Origin: Oscillospiraceae bacterium
Lineage (GTDB): Bacteria > Bacillota > Clostridia > Oscillospirales > JAAYXM01
Length of the DNA stretch: 64,000 nucleotides
Assembly (NCBI GenBank): GCA_015067485.1
Contig: SVMJ01000001.1
Span: forward strand, 1-64,000
Reading direction: 5' to 3'
Both the position numbers and the translations under genes were made by a program. Positions 19,528-29,446 of the stretch are shown one piece after another; position 1 is the stretch's first letter, and each line of letters starts with the position of its first letter. The notes below the pieces were generated by a model. The model saw nothing but the letters and a program-made list of their open reading frames with translations, was not told where the DNA came from and searched no databases.

Positions 19528-21903
19528 TTATTCTTTTTCTAAATATTGTGAAGCGGTGTTATAAAGCAAACGTTTTGTTCCTGCATTGTCAAATGCAATC
19601 TCGAGCAGAAAGTCCCCTGCCATAGGTTTCACAGACACGACCATACCGGTACCGAACGTTTTGTGGCGCAGGCGATTTCCCGCTTCAAAAGTATTCTTTG
19701 CAGGTGCAGTTTTTTGTGCAAACGATGTTTTTTGCACCGCGGAACGATACGGTGTTTCTTTGCGTCTGCTTGGGCTAAGTTCCACACGGTCAAATGCTGA
19801 CGGATACGAAACTTCCACACATTCAGGCGGAATCTCATCCAAGAATTTTGACGCACGATTATAAGATGTCTGCCCAAAGAGCATACGCGAAGATGCGCGC
19901 GTTAAATGGAGTTTCCGCTTTGCACGCGTTGTTGCTACGTACATGAGTCGGCGCTCTTCTTCAATCTCTTCTTCGTTTCCGAGCGAGCGGTAGCTCGGAA
20001 AAATCCCGTCTTCCATGCCGATTACAAAGACCGTCGGGAATTCCAACCCCTTTGCGCTGTGGATGGTCATCACGGTAACTGCATCTGTTTCACCGTCGAG
20101 TGTTTCGAGATCTGTAAAGAGTGAGATTTCAGCCAAGAACTCGTCAAGCCCCGGCTCCCCTTCACGGCTTTCAAACTCAAGAATATTGGATTTCAGTTCC
20201 CAAATATTTTCCAGTTGCGTTTTGCTCTCTTCTTTTTCACTGCTGATGAGCGCTTCCGCATAGCCGCTTTTAGTCACCAAAAGATCGTACATATCGCTCA
20301 TTTTGGATTTTTTGAGAGATTCTCGTAACGATTCAATCAATTCCACAAATCGATCGATTGCTGCCTTTCCGCTCTTGAGCAGCGGGAAAGATTCCGCGCG
20401 CTGCATCACTTCAAACATGGAAAGCCCTGTATCTCGTGCGATACTCTCGATATTTTCGATCAGTTTGGAACCGATTTTTCGTGCAGGGACGTTGATGATA
20501 CGCTTGAGTCGCAACTGATCGGATGGGTTTTGCACCACCCAAAGATAAGCAAGCATATCCTTGATTTCTTTTCGGTCAAAGAAGCGCATCCCGCCAAATA
20601 CGCGATACGGGATTGCATTCCGTTGGAAAACACGTTCAATCTGGTTGGAAAGTGCGTTGATTCGGTACAAAACCGCGTAATCGGACCACTTTCTCCCAAC
20701 ACGATAGGCAGACATAATTTGATCTGCAACATAACTTGCTTCTTCCGCTTCGTTTTGCGCGCAATAAACCTTGGGCAGCTCCCCATCCTGGTTTTCTGTC
20801 CACAATTTCTTTTCTTTTCGTTTGGAGTTGTTTGCAATAATTTTATTCGCAACCGTCAAAATCTGATCAGTCGAGCGATAATTCTGCTCCAAGCGGATGA
20901 CTTTTGCATTCGGATACTGGTCTTCAAATTCCAAAATATTTTCAACTGTTGCACCGCGGAAGCGGTAGATGCTTTGGTCATCATCCCCTACGACGCAGAA
21001 ATTCTGATATCCACCTGCAAGCAATGATGAAAGAAGATACTGAATGTGATTGGTGTCCTGATACTCATCAATCATGACATACTGGAATTTTCTCTGATAA
21101 TAGGCTCGGACATCCGGGAACTGCTGTAAGATCGTAACCGTATGTAAAATGATGTCATCAAAGTCAAGTGCATTGGACTGTTTCAAAACCGTCTGATAAC
21201 GGTCATACACCTTTGCGACTGTGTTCATACGGTACTCCCCACCCGTTTGTTCGGCAAACGCAGCAGGCAGAATCATTTGCTCCTTTGCACGACTGATGAC
21301 ATTCAAGATCCCCTTCGGCGGGAACATTTTTTCGTCCACTTCAAGTGAGCGTAGAATGTCTTTGATGACGCGTTCGCTGTCAGCAGCATCGTAAATGGTA
21401 AAAGACTTATCAAATCCGATTTTGTCGATCTCTCGGCGCAAAATTCTGACACAGGCAGAGTGGAACGTTGCCGCCCAAATATCTTTGGATGCAGGGCCAA
21501 TCGCTTGTTCCAAACGGTCTTTGATTTCTTTTGCCGCTTTATTGGTAAACGTGATGGCGAGAATCGACCATGGATTTGCCGGGCGCAACGCGCAGATATC
21601 GTTGACCCTACTTTCATCAATATCTGAATTTCCATCTAAAAAATCACGCAACAAGTCTGCATCATCATCGGTGATATGTTCCGGCACATCGCTTGAATGA
21701 TATGCGTTTCCGAACCGCATGAGATTATAGATCCGGTTGATCAGAACTGTGGTTTTACCACTCCCCGCGCCCGCCAAAAGAAGCAGTGGACCTTCGGTGT
21801 GCAAGACCGCTTGTTTCTGCATATCATTCAGCGAAGAAAAGACCTGATCGATGCGTCTTTTTCGTAATTTTATGAATTCTTCGTTTGTATATTTTTGTAG
21901 CAT
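19528..21903 (-). CDS. pcrA: UvrD/PcrA-family ATP-dependent DNA helicase
   Basis: LLLLAGAGSGKTTVLINRIYNL, VVGDDDQSIYRFRGA, TIHSAKGLEFPTVFV; the ORF extends upstream but ATG at 21903 (MLQKYTNEEFIKLRKRR) fits the gap to glk. Confidence 0.95.
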   Translation of the reverse strand: MLQKYTNEEFIKLRKRRIDQVFSSLNDMQKQAVLHTEGPLLLLAGAGSGKTTVLINRIYNLMRFGNAYHSSDVPEHITDDDADLLRDFLDGNSDIDESRVNDICALRPANPWSILAITFTNKAAKEIKDRLEQAIGPASKDIWAATFHSACVRILRREIDKIGFDKSFTIYDAADSERVIKDILRSLEVDEKMFPPKGILNVISRAKEQMILPAAFAEQTGGEYRMNTVAKVYDRYQTVLKQSNALDFDDIILHTVTILQQFPDVRAYYQRKFQYVMIDEYQDTNHIQYLLSSLLAGGYQNFCVVGDDDQSIYRFRGATVENILEFEDQYPNAKVIRLEQNYRSTDQILTVANKIIANNSKRKEKKLWTENQDGELPKVYCAQNEAEEASYVADQIMSAYRVGRKWSDYAVLYRINALSNQIERVFQRNAIPYRVFGGMRFFDRKEIKDMLAYLWVVQNPSDQLRLKRIINVPARKIGSKLIENIESIARDTGLSMFEVMQRAESFPLLKSGKAAIDRFVELIESLRESLKKSKMSDMYDLLVTKSGYAEALISSEKEESKTQLENIWELKSNILEFESREGEPGLDEFLAEISLFTDLETLDGETDAVTVMTIHSAKGLEFPTVFVIGMEDGIFPSYRSLGNEEEIEEERRLMYVATTRAKRKLHLTRASSRMLFGQTSYNRASKFLDEIPPECVEVSYPSAFDRVELSPSRRKETPYRSAVQKTSFAQKTAPAKNTFEAGNRLRHKTFGTGMVVSVKPMAGDFLLEIAFDNAGTKRLLYNTASQYLEKE

Positions 21904-21922
21904 AGTTCCCCGATTCTTTCTG

Positions 21923-22849
21923 TTATAATTGAGATGCGCCGATGATCCCCGCATCGTTGCCCAACTCAGCAATCAAGATCTCTGTCTGGACGCCATCTTT
22001 GGAATAACGTTCTCTTTTGAGTTGCGGATTGATCATATTCAAAAGTGTATCTCCTTCTTTAGAGATGCCACCGCCAATGATGATCGCTTCCGGCTGAAGG
22101 ACGTTTACGACATCGATGATACCGATGACTAGGTAGGAAATGAACTTTTCCACCACCGCAGTCCCGACTTTATCCTTTTCTCTCCATGCATCAAATGCGG
22201 TTTTCCCGTTCACATTCTCAAGCGAACCACCGCAAATTTTCCACATAATCGTTTCAGGATATTTCTGCATTGCTTCTTTGGTCGCTTCGATGAGAGCAGT
22301 TGTGGAAGCGTATTTTTCGTAGCATCCGCGACGCCCGCAGTTGCACGGAATTCCGTCCGCAACGATCACTTTATGACCGATCTCGCCTGCCGCACCGTTA
22401 CATCCGCGATAGACTTGGTTGTTCAAAACGATGCCACAACCGACACCGGTTCCGACTGTGATCATAACCGCGTCTTGATACTGCTTTGCAGCACCGGCAA
22501 GTACTTCACCGAGTGCCGCGACGTTTGCGTCATTGTCAACGCTGACAGGAATTCCAAATTCCGCGCTCATTTTCCCGCGAAGATCAATATTTTCAAGCGG
22601 GATGTTGTTGCAGTTTTTCACCATCTGTTGTTTGTCCACATACCCCGGAACACCGATACCGATGCCATCCACTTGACAGTCCGGATGTTTCTCCATGACC
22701 GAATGGATCAAAGCAATCATGTCATGCATAATGCCTTCTGCACCTGAATCCACATCGGTCGGTGCAGTTTCTTTATATATAATTTCTAAATTCTCATCGA
22801 CAAGACCCGCTTTAATGCTCATGCCTCCGAGATCGATTCCAATTCGCAT
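21923..22849 (-). CDS. glk: ROK family glucokinase
   Basis: MRIGIDLGGMSIKAGLV, CNCGRRGCYEKYAS zinc motif. Confidence 0.93.
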   Translation of the reverse strand: MRIGIDLGGMSIKAGLVDENLEIIYKETAPTDVDSGAEGIMHDMIALIHSVMEKHPDCQVDGIGIGVPGYVDKQQMVKNCNNIPLENIDLRGKMSAEFGIPVSVDNDANVAALGEVLAGAAKQYQDAVMITVGTGVGCGIVLNNQVYRGCNGAAGEIGHKVIVADGIPCNCGRRGCYEKYASTTALIEATKEAMQKYPETIMWKICGGSLENVNGKTAFDAWREKDKVGTAVVEKFISYLVIGIIDVVNVLQPEAIIIGGGISKEGDTLLNMINPQLKRERYSKDGVQTEILIAELGNDAGIIGASQL

Positions 22850-22867
22850 TGTTCTCCTGCCCTTCAC

Positions 22868-23821
22868 TTACTGATCGGAAAAATTCTGATCAAAATGATC
22901 GTTGATACGCTGTGTGAGTTCCTGCGCCGCGTTATAGCCCATCTTTTTGTTACGGTTATTCATCGCAGCGACTTCGATGATAACAGCAAGGTTTCGACCC
23001 GGTTTTACCGGAACGGTAAGGCACGGGATATTCACATCAAGAATGTTCATGTATTCAGTTTCCATGCCTAAACGGTCATAATGCTTGTCCTGACGCCACT
23101 GCTCCAGATTGATGATCAAATCAACTTTTTCGGTAGGTTTGACAGCACCCATACCAAAGATTCGTCTTACATCAACGACCCCGATGCCGCGCAGTTCAAT
23201 AAAGTGGCGGATGATTTCGGGAGCACTGCCGACTAAAGTCTTAGCGCTGACGCGCTTGATCTCAACCGCGTCATCCGCGACCAGACGGTGTCCACGTTTA
23301 ACCAATTCAATTGCGGTTTCGCTCTTACCGACACCGCTCTCGCCAAGGAGTAAAATACCTTCACCGTAAACTTCGACCAAAACGCCGTGGCGGGTAATAC
23401 GCGGAGCCAGATTCAAATTCAAAAACGCCATCATCGCTGCCATGAAATAAGAAGTCGGCTCATCAGTACGCATGAACGGAGTTTCGTATTTACGAGCCAG
23501 TTCGATAAAATCTTCCGAAACTTCGGTACCGCGTGTGACCACTACGAGTGGAACATCCATTTTGAGAAGTGCTTCAAACTTTGCATTTCGCTCTTCTCTG
23601 CTCAAACTTTGCAAATATGTCGTTTCAACCTTACCTAAAATTTCGACACGTGTATTGTCAAAATGATCATAGTATCCTGCAAGCTGCAGAGCCGGACGGT
23701 TCACATCATTGCAATTGATGAGTCGTTCCTTGTATCCTTCAGGTGCATACAGCACTTCCAAATGAAATTCCTGTTCGATTTTTTCAATTGAAATGGAGTA
23801 TTCTCTCGTAGGTTCTTTCAA
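22868..23821 (-). CDS. hprK: HPr kinase/phosphorylase
   Basis: GILLLGESGVGKSETAIELVKRGHRLVADDAVEIKRV; IELRGIGVVDVRRIFG. Confidence 0.97.
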   Translation of the reverse strand: MKEPTREYSISIEKIEQEFHLEVLYAPEGYKERLINCNDVNRPALQLAGYYDHFDNTRVEILGKVETTYLQSLSREERNAKFEALLKMDVPLVVVTRGTEVSEDFIELARKYETPFMRTDEPTSYFMAAMMAFLNLNLAPRITRHGVLVEVYGEGILLLGESGVGKSETAIELVKRGHRLVADDAVEIKRVSAKTLVGSAPEIIRHFIELRGIGVVDVRRIFGMGAVKPTEKVDLIINLEQWRQDKHYDRLGMETEYMNILDVNIPCLTVPVKPGRNLAVIIEVAAMNNRNKKMGYNAAQELTQRINDHFDQNFSDQ

Positions 23822-23861
23822 AGTATTTCCTCCTCACAATATGATTTCACAAACTAAATAA

Positions 23862-23890
23862 ATTATATACTTTTTACACCCCCATTGCAA
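23862..23890 (-). promoter_or_regulatory. Candidate promoter for hprK (TTGCAA-N17-TATAAT)
   Basis: -35 at 23885-23890, -10 at 23862-23867. Confidence 0.7.
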
Positions 23891-23948
23891 TCTGATTTTC
23901 GTTTTTCTTTTACGCTCAAAAAAAACTTACTATTTTTTGAAATTTTAC

Positions 23949-23977
23949 TTGCTTTTTTTGAAAAACTCTGTTATTAT
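23949..23977 (+). promoter_or_regulatory. Candidate promoter for rpmB (TTGCTT-N17-TATTAT)
   Basis: Hexamers with 17-bp spacing ~85 bp upstream of rpmB. Confidence 0.6.
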
Positions 23978-24060
23978 ATCTTATGTTGCTTCAGTAGCAA
24001 TTGATTTTGATGAGAATCCGTCGTATGTGGCGGTGCTTGATTTCAAAGGAGGTGCAGCAG

Positions 24061-24249
24061 ATGGCTAAGTGCGAAATTTGTGAGAAGGGTGTTACATTTG
24101 GTATTAAGGTGTCCCACTCCCACAGACGTTCCAACAGAACTTGGAAGCCCAATGTCAGACGTGTCAAGGCAATCGTTGATGGTTCCCCGCGTCACATTTA
24201 CGTCTGTACGAGATGCCTCCGCTCCGGTAAGGTTCAGCGTGCTGTGTAA
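24061..24249 (+). CDS. rpmB: 50S ribosomal protein L28 (zinc-ribbon form with two CxxC)
   Basis: MAKCEICEKGVTFGIKVSHSHRRSNRTWKPNVRRV...YVCTRCLRSGKV; SD aaaggaggtg. Confidence 0.97.
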   Translation: MAKCEICEKGVTFGIKVSHSHRRSNRTWKPNVRRVKAIVDGSPRHIYVCTRCLRSGKVQRAV

Positions 24250-24254
24250 CCAAT

Positions 24255-24288
24255 AAAAGAGTCGTGAAGTTCACGGCTCTTTTTTGTT
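24255..24288 (+). terminator. Intrinsic terminator after rpmB
   Basis: AAAAGAGTCGTGAAGTTCACGGCTCTTTTTT. Confidence 0.85.
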
Positions 24289-24355
24289 TTCTGTGGAACT
24301 TTTTCCCTTTCACTTCCGTCTAAGGATACAGAACGATTACGGAGGTGTATCTTTC

Positions 24356-25057
24356 ATGAAAAAGAGAATTTTGTTTTCACTCATACTCCTTTGTTTCTCA
24401 CTTCTCATCGGTTGTCAAAATGAGCCGACTACCGACACACAAGGAAAAGTGATCACCACACGTGCTGTCATGGTGGATGACGAACTCTATTTTGAGACAG
24501 GATTTGAAAGCCCGCTGACAGGAAGATGCGGTGTGCTTGATGGTACCATCACTTCTACTGTCCCTGAAAACAGACTCCCTACGGAGAATGACCAATCGAA
24601 TTTTGGACTTGATTACGGATATCAACGAGTCGGCGACGGAAGTATCGAAATCATCATGGATGACAAATGGATGATTTTCCGGACCAAGGAGCGCATGGTG
24701 GAAAATCAGTTTGGAATCTTGATGTCCGTGAAAAATGTTACGCCCACCGGTTGTACGATTGTGTTCCAGCAATCGGGTGGAAATGTCGGTGGAGAGTTGC
24801 AGACCGGACCGAATTTTAAACTCTTCCGCAAAGAGAATGATAGATGGATCAATCTCATACCGGAAGATACAGTTTGGAATTCAATCGCCTATTTGATCAA
24901 CATCGGAACAACGACTGAAATGGAACTTAATTGGTCTGTATTTCTTGGCGAACTTCCGGACGGAGAATACAAATTAGAAAAAGAAATTATGGATTTCCAC
25001 GGTCCCGGCGGTTATGATACTCATTCATATTCTACTTATTTTTATATCTCCAAATAG
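24356..25057 (+). CDS. Putative lipoprotein with C-terminal Ig-like fold
   Basis: Lipobox signal MKKRILFSLILLCFSLLIGCQNEP; SD ggaggtg; ATG at 24356. Confidence 0.75.
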   Translation: MKKRILFSLILLCFSLLIGCQNEPTTDTQGKVITTRAVMVDDELYFETGFESPLTGRCGVLDGTITSTVPENRLPTENDQSNFGLDYGYQRVGDGSIEIIMDDKWMIFRTKERMVENQFGILMSVKNVTPTGCTIVFQQSGGNVGGELQTGPNFKLFRKENDRWINLIPEDTVWNSIAYLINIGTTTEMELNWSVFLGELPDGEYKLEKEIMDFHGPGGYDTHSYSTYFYISK

Positions 25058-25061
25058 AAAA

Positions 25062-25090
25062 CACCCTGTCCGAATTTTCGGACAGGGTGC
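25062..25090. terminator. Bidirectional intrinsic terminator
   Basis: CACCCTGTCCGAA..TTCGGACAGGGTG flanked by A/T runs. Confidence 0.85.
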
Positions 25091-25094
25091 CTTT

Positions 25095-26129
25095 TTATGC
25101 CGCGGGCTCTTCGATTTCTTCTTCATAAAACGGTTCATCTTCATATAGGAACCGATGCAGTTTTGCACTTGCTTCATCAAGGTCGTAGATCAAATTTCCA
25201 CCGCCCGAACGGTACTGCCCATCAAGTGGGAATCGACCTTGTTCCAAAGTGGGTTTTCCGAACAGGACCAAACGGGATGCAATCCCTAAAATTTCAGAGT
25301 TACTGAGTGATGTTTCGATCATCGGAAGCATTGTGTTCAGCAATGACGGATAGCGAACAACACTTGTATCAAGCGCTTTCTGGAACACTTGTTCCAGCAC
25401 CGCGCGCTGACGTTCGGTTCTCGTGAAGTCGGAATTTCCGACATAACGAATGCGTGCGTATGCTACCACTTGTTCCCCGGTCAGATGCTGCAAACCCGAT
25501 TTTTTCACGAGTTTATAATCACGTCCCGCAAAATCCGCCGCTTCTTTGATATAGAAATTCATATTTTTGCGTTCCGCTTCCGTGATTTCAAATTCCATGC
25601 CGCCCAAAGCATCGATGACATCTGCCAACTGATAGAAGTTGACCGTAACATAGTCTTTGATATTTAAATTGAAGTTTTGATTGAGTGTCTTGATCGCAAG
25701 TTCCGCCCCGCCGTATGCATAGGCATGGTTGATTTTGGTGTAGCCGTAGCCTTCTACCTTTGCCTGACTGTCACGCATGATCGAAACAAGCTTGACTTTG
25801 TGGTGTTTGGCATCAAAACTTGCAATCATGATTGCATCGGAACGACCAATGTTTTCTTCTACAGAGCGTGAATCTACGCCGAACAGCGCGATATTGATGA
25901 CATTTTCATCTTGCCAAACATCTGCGCCGATCCCGAGATCCTGCTCGTTTTGCGTAAGATCTGTGCGTTCCACGTTCCAAAGTAAATATGTGATATAAAA
26001 ACAAAGAAGCCCGATGAGAAAAAGAAGTGTGAAAAGAATCCCAAGAAAAGCCCTTTTTCCTTTCCCCTTTTTCTTTTTGGAAGACGGGTCATTCTTATAT
26101 GTTTCGTGCTTTTCGGAATGCTTGTCCAT
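25095..26129 (-). CDS. LytR-CpsA-Psr (LCP) family protein
   Basis: NIALFGVDSR, DAIMIASFDAKHHKVKLVSIMRDSQAKVEGYGYTKINHAYAYGG. Confidence 0.95.
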   Translation of the reverse strand: MDKHSEKHETYKNDPSSKKKKGKGKRAFLGILFTLLFLIGLLCFYITYLLWNVERTDLTQNEQDLGIGADVWQDENVINIALFGVDSRSVEENIGRSDAIMIASFDAKHHKVKLVSIMRDSQAKVEGYGYTKINHAYAYGGAELAIKTLNQNFNLNIKDYVTVNFYQLADVIDALGGMEFEITEAERKNMNFYIKEAADFAGRDYKLVKKSGLQHLTGEQVVAYARIRYVGNSDFTRTERQRAVLEQVFQKALDTSVVRYPSLLNTMLPMIETSLSNSEILGIASRLVLFGKPTLEQGRFPLDGQYRSGGGNLIYDLDEASAKLHRFLYEDEPFYEEEIEEPAA

Positions 26130-26269
26130 ACCCGAGACCTCCTAACAGAATACGTTATTATACTAACAGAAAATCAAGCGACTTACAAGTTACAAATTCG
26201 ACATAGAATATCGAAAAAAAGAATGTGATATTTTGTGAATATTGACCGAATAACATCTGCGATTCTCTC

Positions 26270-26298
26270 TTGCGTAATTGCTTTGTTTATGCTATCCT
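26270..26298 (+). promoter_or_regulatory. Candidate promoter for eda-kdgK (TTGCGT-N17-TATCCT)
   Basis: 17-bp spacing, ~60 bp upstream of eda. Confidence 0.5.
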
Positions 26299-26324
26299 AT
26301 ATATTGGTATTATTTTGTTGGTTA

Positions 26325-26340
26325 AATATATCAATATATT
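26325..26340. repeat. Palindrome AATATAT-CA-ATATATT just upstream of the eda SD
   Basis: Perfect 7-bp arms. Confidence 0.6.
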
Positions 26341-26358
26341 TTTTGAGGAGGTTCAGTC

Positions 26359-27324
26359 ATGAACGAAGTATTAAAGCAAATTGGCGCTTTCGGCGTCGTC
26401 CCGGTTGTCAAGTTGGACCGTGTTGAAGATGCTGTCCCGCTTGCAAAAGCGTTGGTCGATGGTGGTCTTCCGCTTGCCGAAGTCACTTTCCGTACCGATG
26501 CTGCAGAAGCATCCATCAAAGCGATGAGTGAATCATATCCGGAAATGCTCATCGGTGCAGGTACCGTCTTGACCACCGATCAGGTCGACCGTGCGATGAA
26601 TGCAGGTGCAAAATTCATCGTTTCCCCCGGTCTGAATCCGAAGATTGTTTCCTACTGTATCGAGAAAAACATCCCGATCACCCCGGGTTGCAGCAATCCG
26701 TCTGATATTGAAGCTGCAATCGAACTCGGTCTGGAAGTTGTCAAGTTCTTCCCGGCAGAAGCTTGCGGAGGCCTTGCTGCAATCAAAGCAATGAGCGCTC
26801 CGTACGGCGGTATCAAGTTTATGCCGACCGGCGGTATCAATGAAAACAACATCGGTTCCTACCTTGCATTTAACAAGATCCTGGCTTGCGGCGGCAGCTG
26901 GATGGTTAAGGATTCTCTTGTCAAGGAAGGTAACTTCGCTGAAATTACCAAGATGACCCGTGCAGCAGTTCAGAAAGTTCTCGGCTTCGAACTCGCTCAC
27001 ATCGGTATCAACATGGAATGCGAAAACTGCGCGATGGAAGTTGCGACTGCCTTCTCCACCATGTTTGGCTTTGACGTCAAGAACGGCAACAGTTCCATCT
27101 TTGCCGGCACCGGTATTGAAGTCAACAAATCCGTGGGTCTTGGCAAAAACGGTCATATCGCAATCAAGACCGCAAACATCGCTCGCGCAACCGCATATCT
27201 CGAACGCATCGGTGTTGCGATCAATTGGGATTCCGCAAAGAAAGATGCAAACGGCAACATGATCGCTGTTTACCTTGCAAGTGAATTCGGTGGATTTGCA
27301 ATCCATCTTCTCCAGGCAAAATAA
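26359..27324 (+). CDS. eda: KDPG/KHG aldolase fused to a C-terminal VOC (glyoxalase-like) domain
   Basis: Aldolase: GVVPVVKLDRVEDAVPLAKALVDGGLPLAEVTFRTDAA, GAGTVLTTDQVDRAMNAGAKFIVSP, TPGCSNPSDIEAAIELG; then ~110 aa VOC-like FELAHIGINMECENCAMEVATAFSTMFGF...EFGGFAIHLLQ. Confidence 0.9.
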   Translation: MNEVLKQIGAFGVVPVVKLDRVEDAVPLAKALVDGGLPLAEVTFRTDAAEASIKAMSESYPEMLIGAGTVLTTDQVDRAMNAGAKFIVSPGLNPKIVSYCIEKNIPITPGCSNPSDIEAAIELGLEVVKFFPAEACGGLAAIKAMSAPYGGIKFMPTGGINENNIGSYLAFNKILACGGSWMVKDSLVKEGNFAEITKMTRAAVQKVLGFELAHIGINMECENCAMEVATAFSTMFGFDVKNGNSSIFAGTGIEVNKSVGLGKNGHIAIKTANIARATAYLERIGVAINWDSAKKDANGNMIAVYLASEFGGFAIHLLQAK

Positions 27325-27344
27325 TGAATTGAGGTGTATTGATT

Positions 27345-28376
27345 ATGAAACATCGCGTAGTAACATTCGGCGAAATTATGCTTCGTCTGAAGCCGCCGGC
27401 ACATCAGCGTTTTCTGCAGTCCCCGACCTTCGAAGCAACCTTCGGCGGAGGCGAAGCAAACGTTGCAGTTTCCCTTTCCAACTTTGGTGTTGACGCATCC
27501 TTCATGTCCGTCCTTCCGGATAACGACATCGGTACCGCTTGCATCGGTGAACTCCGCCGCTTCGGTGTAGACACCAGTTCCATCCAGCAGGTTCCGGGCC
27601 GTATGGGCATCTACTTCTTGGAAACCGGTTCCAACCAGCGTCCGTCCAAGGTCATTTACGACCGTGCAGATGCTACCATTGCAGTCGCAAAGCCGGGCAG
27701 CATCGATTGGAAGAGCGTCTTTGCCGGCGCAACCTGGTTCCATATCACCGGTATTACCCCGGCATTGAGCCAGACCGCAGCTGATCTCTCCTTCGAAGCA
27801 GTGAAAGCTGCAAAAGAACTCGGTCTCACCGTTTCCTGCGACTTGAACTTCAGAAAGAATCTCTGGAAGTACGGCAAGACCGCTCCGGAAGTTATGTGCG
27901 AACTGACCAAGTATGTCGACGTTGCAATTGCAAACGAAGAAGACTGCCAGAAGTCTCTCGGCATCCAGGTTGATGCAAACGTTGAAAAGGGTGAACTGAA
28001 CACCGATACATACAAGCAGCTCGCTGAAAAGGTTCTCGATCAGTACCCGAACCTGTCCACCATTGCGATCACTCTCCGCGAAAGCAAGAGTGCTGATACC
28101 AACGGCTGGTCTGCATGCTTGCATGACCGCAAGAACTTCTATCATAGCAAGAAGTATCTCATCACCGACATCGTTGACCGCGTAGGCGGCGGCGACTCCT
28201 TCTCTGCAGGTATGATCTACGGTCTTATGATGTACGAAAATCACGAAGACTCCCTCAACTATGCAGTAGCTGCAAGTTGCCTGAAGCACACCATCGACGG
28301 TGACTTCAACCGCGTCTCCGTGAAGGAAGTACAGGCTCTGATGGGCGGCGACGGTTCGGGTCGCGTGCAGCGCTAA
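27345..28376 (+). CDS. kdgK: 2-keto-3-deoxygluconate kinase, PfkB family
   Basis: [44 protein letters not shown]. Confidence 0.92.
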   Translation: MKHRVVTFGEIMLRLKPPAHQRFLQSPTFEATFGGGEANVAVSLSNFGVDASFMSVLPDNDIGTACIGELRRFGVDTSSIQQVPGRMGIYFLETGSNQRPSKVIYDRADATIAVAKPGSIDWKSVFAGATWFHITGITPALSQTAADLSFEAVKAAKELGLTVSCDLNFRKNLWKYGKTAPEVMCELTKYVDVAIANEEDCQKSLGIQVDANVEKGELNTDTYKQLAEKVLDQYPNLSTIAITLRESKSADTNGWSACLHDRKNFYHSKKYLITDIVDRVGGGDSFSAGMIYGLMMYENHEDSLNYAVAASCLKHTIDGDFNRVSVKEVQALMGGDGSGRVQR

Positions 28377-28387
28377 TCAAATCAAAC

Positions 28388-28423
28388 AAAAAAGGCTTTG
28401 AAGATTTTCTTCAAAGCCTTTTT
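28388..28423. terminator. Bidirectional terminator (kdgK / asp23)
   Basis: AAAAAAGGCTTTGAAGATTTTCTTCAAAGCCTTTTT. Confidence 0.88.
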
Positions 28424-28425
28424 CT

Positions 28426-28821
28426 TTATTCATCTTTTGCCGAGTCGGTCGGTTTCTCTTTTTCAAACGAAACCCCTGCAACGTGAACATTGACCGCAGA
28501 TACGGTAAGCCCGGTCATCGATTCGACCGCAGACATGACTTTGTCTTGAATCTGTGCGGCAATGGTGGGAATCACTTCCCCGTAACGAATGGAAAGGAAT
28601 AAATCAACGGTAACCTGATCTTCGCCGAGTTGAACTTTAACGCCTTTCGACGATGCTTTCTTCCCGCCAAAAATTTCAGAGAAATTGATCCCGGAAGTCA
28701 GACCGGTTACGCCTTCCACTTCGGTTGCGGAAACCGCGGCAATGGATGCGATGACATCTTCAGAAATATTGACATTTCCAATTTCGTTTTCATGCTTTAA
28801 GTATTCTTTCGATTCTGCCAT
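28426..28821 (-). CDS. Asp23/Gls24 family envelope stress response protein
   Basis: NVNISEDVIASIAAVSATEVEGVTGLTSG...VNVHVAGVSFEKE. Confidence 0.93.
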   Translation of the reverse strand: MAESKEYLKHENEIGNVNISEDVIASIAAVSATEVEGVTGLTSGINFSEIFGGKKASSKGVKVQLGEDQVTVDLFLSIRYGEVIPTIAAQIQDKVMSAVESMTGLTVSAVNVHVAGVSFEKEKPTDSAKDE

Positions 28822-28896
28822 TTGTTTTACACTCCTTTATACGGACTTGCAGAAAATACTACAGACGAATGTCTATAATACTATTATATCCGATTT

Positions 28897-29433
28897 TTAT
28901 TTTATTTCAACTACTTTTATTTTACTTGCATCCAAATCAGTTTCCGCCATCACGATATCCTTGATTTTTGCAATGTCGCCCGCAGTCAATCCGTCAGCCG
29001 GCGCCTTCACAATCACATTGACGCTATCTTCATTCATCAAAGCGACACAATCTTCAAAGCCTTTGGCTTTGACCAATGTTTCGATTCGGTTTTCGCAAAC
29101 ACCACTCACCGCAATTTGCTCCATACTCGCCGCTGCTTGGTCGCGGCTTTCTTGCGAAACATCTTCTTTCTCGGATGTTTCTTTTAAGATATTGAGCGCA
29201 CTATCACGCGATTTTTGTTTTTCCAAGCGTGCTTCATCGAAATAATTCCCATCTTTCTTTTCTGCCGAATCCTCTTGATTTACCAGCGCCGCTTCGCCGA
29301 GAATCTTGGTTTTCCCGGCAGTTTCGAGCAGTTCATCAGTTCCACTCTGCGTGTAACTCCAGTTTAAGTACACCGCAACACATACAAACAGTACGATCAT
29401 CGCAGTCACCGCACTTTTTCGTTTCATAAACAT
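28897..29433 (-). CDS. spoIIIAH: Stage III sporulation protein AH
   Basis: N-terminal TM; SpoIIIAH-like C-terminus (VIVKAPADGLTAGDIAKIKDIVMAET); position in operon. Confidence 0.9.
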   Translation of the reverse strand: MFMKRKSAVTAMIVLFVCVAVYLNWSYTQSGTDELLETAGKTKILGEAALVNQEDSAEKKDGNYFDEARLEKQKSRDSALNILKETSEKEDVSQESRDQAAASMEQIAVSGVCENRIETLVKAKGFEDCVALMNEDSVNVIVKAPADGLTAGDIAKIKDIVMAETDLDASKIKVVEIK

Positions 29434-29446
29434 AAGAATCTCCTCC

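Noticed and set aside
21904-21972. Upstream extension of pcrA (MLSWATMRGSSAHLNY...)
   Set aside because: Overlaps the end of glk and lacks similarity; ATG at 21903 is the natural helicase start.
26533-28289. 257-aa and 339-aa minus-strand ORFs antisense to eda and kdgK
   Set aside because: Codon-aligned shadows of highly biased genes.
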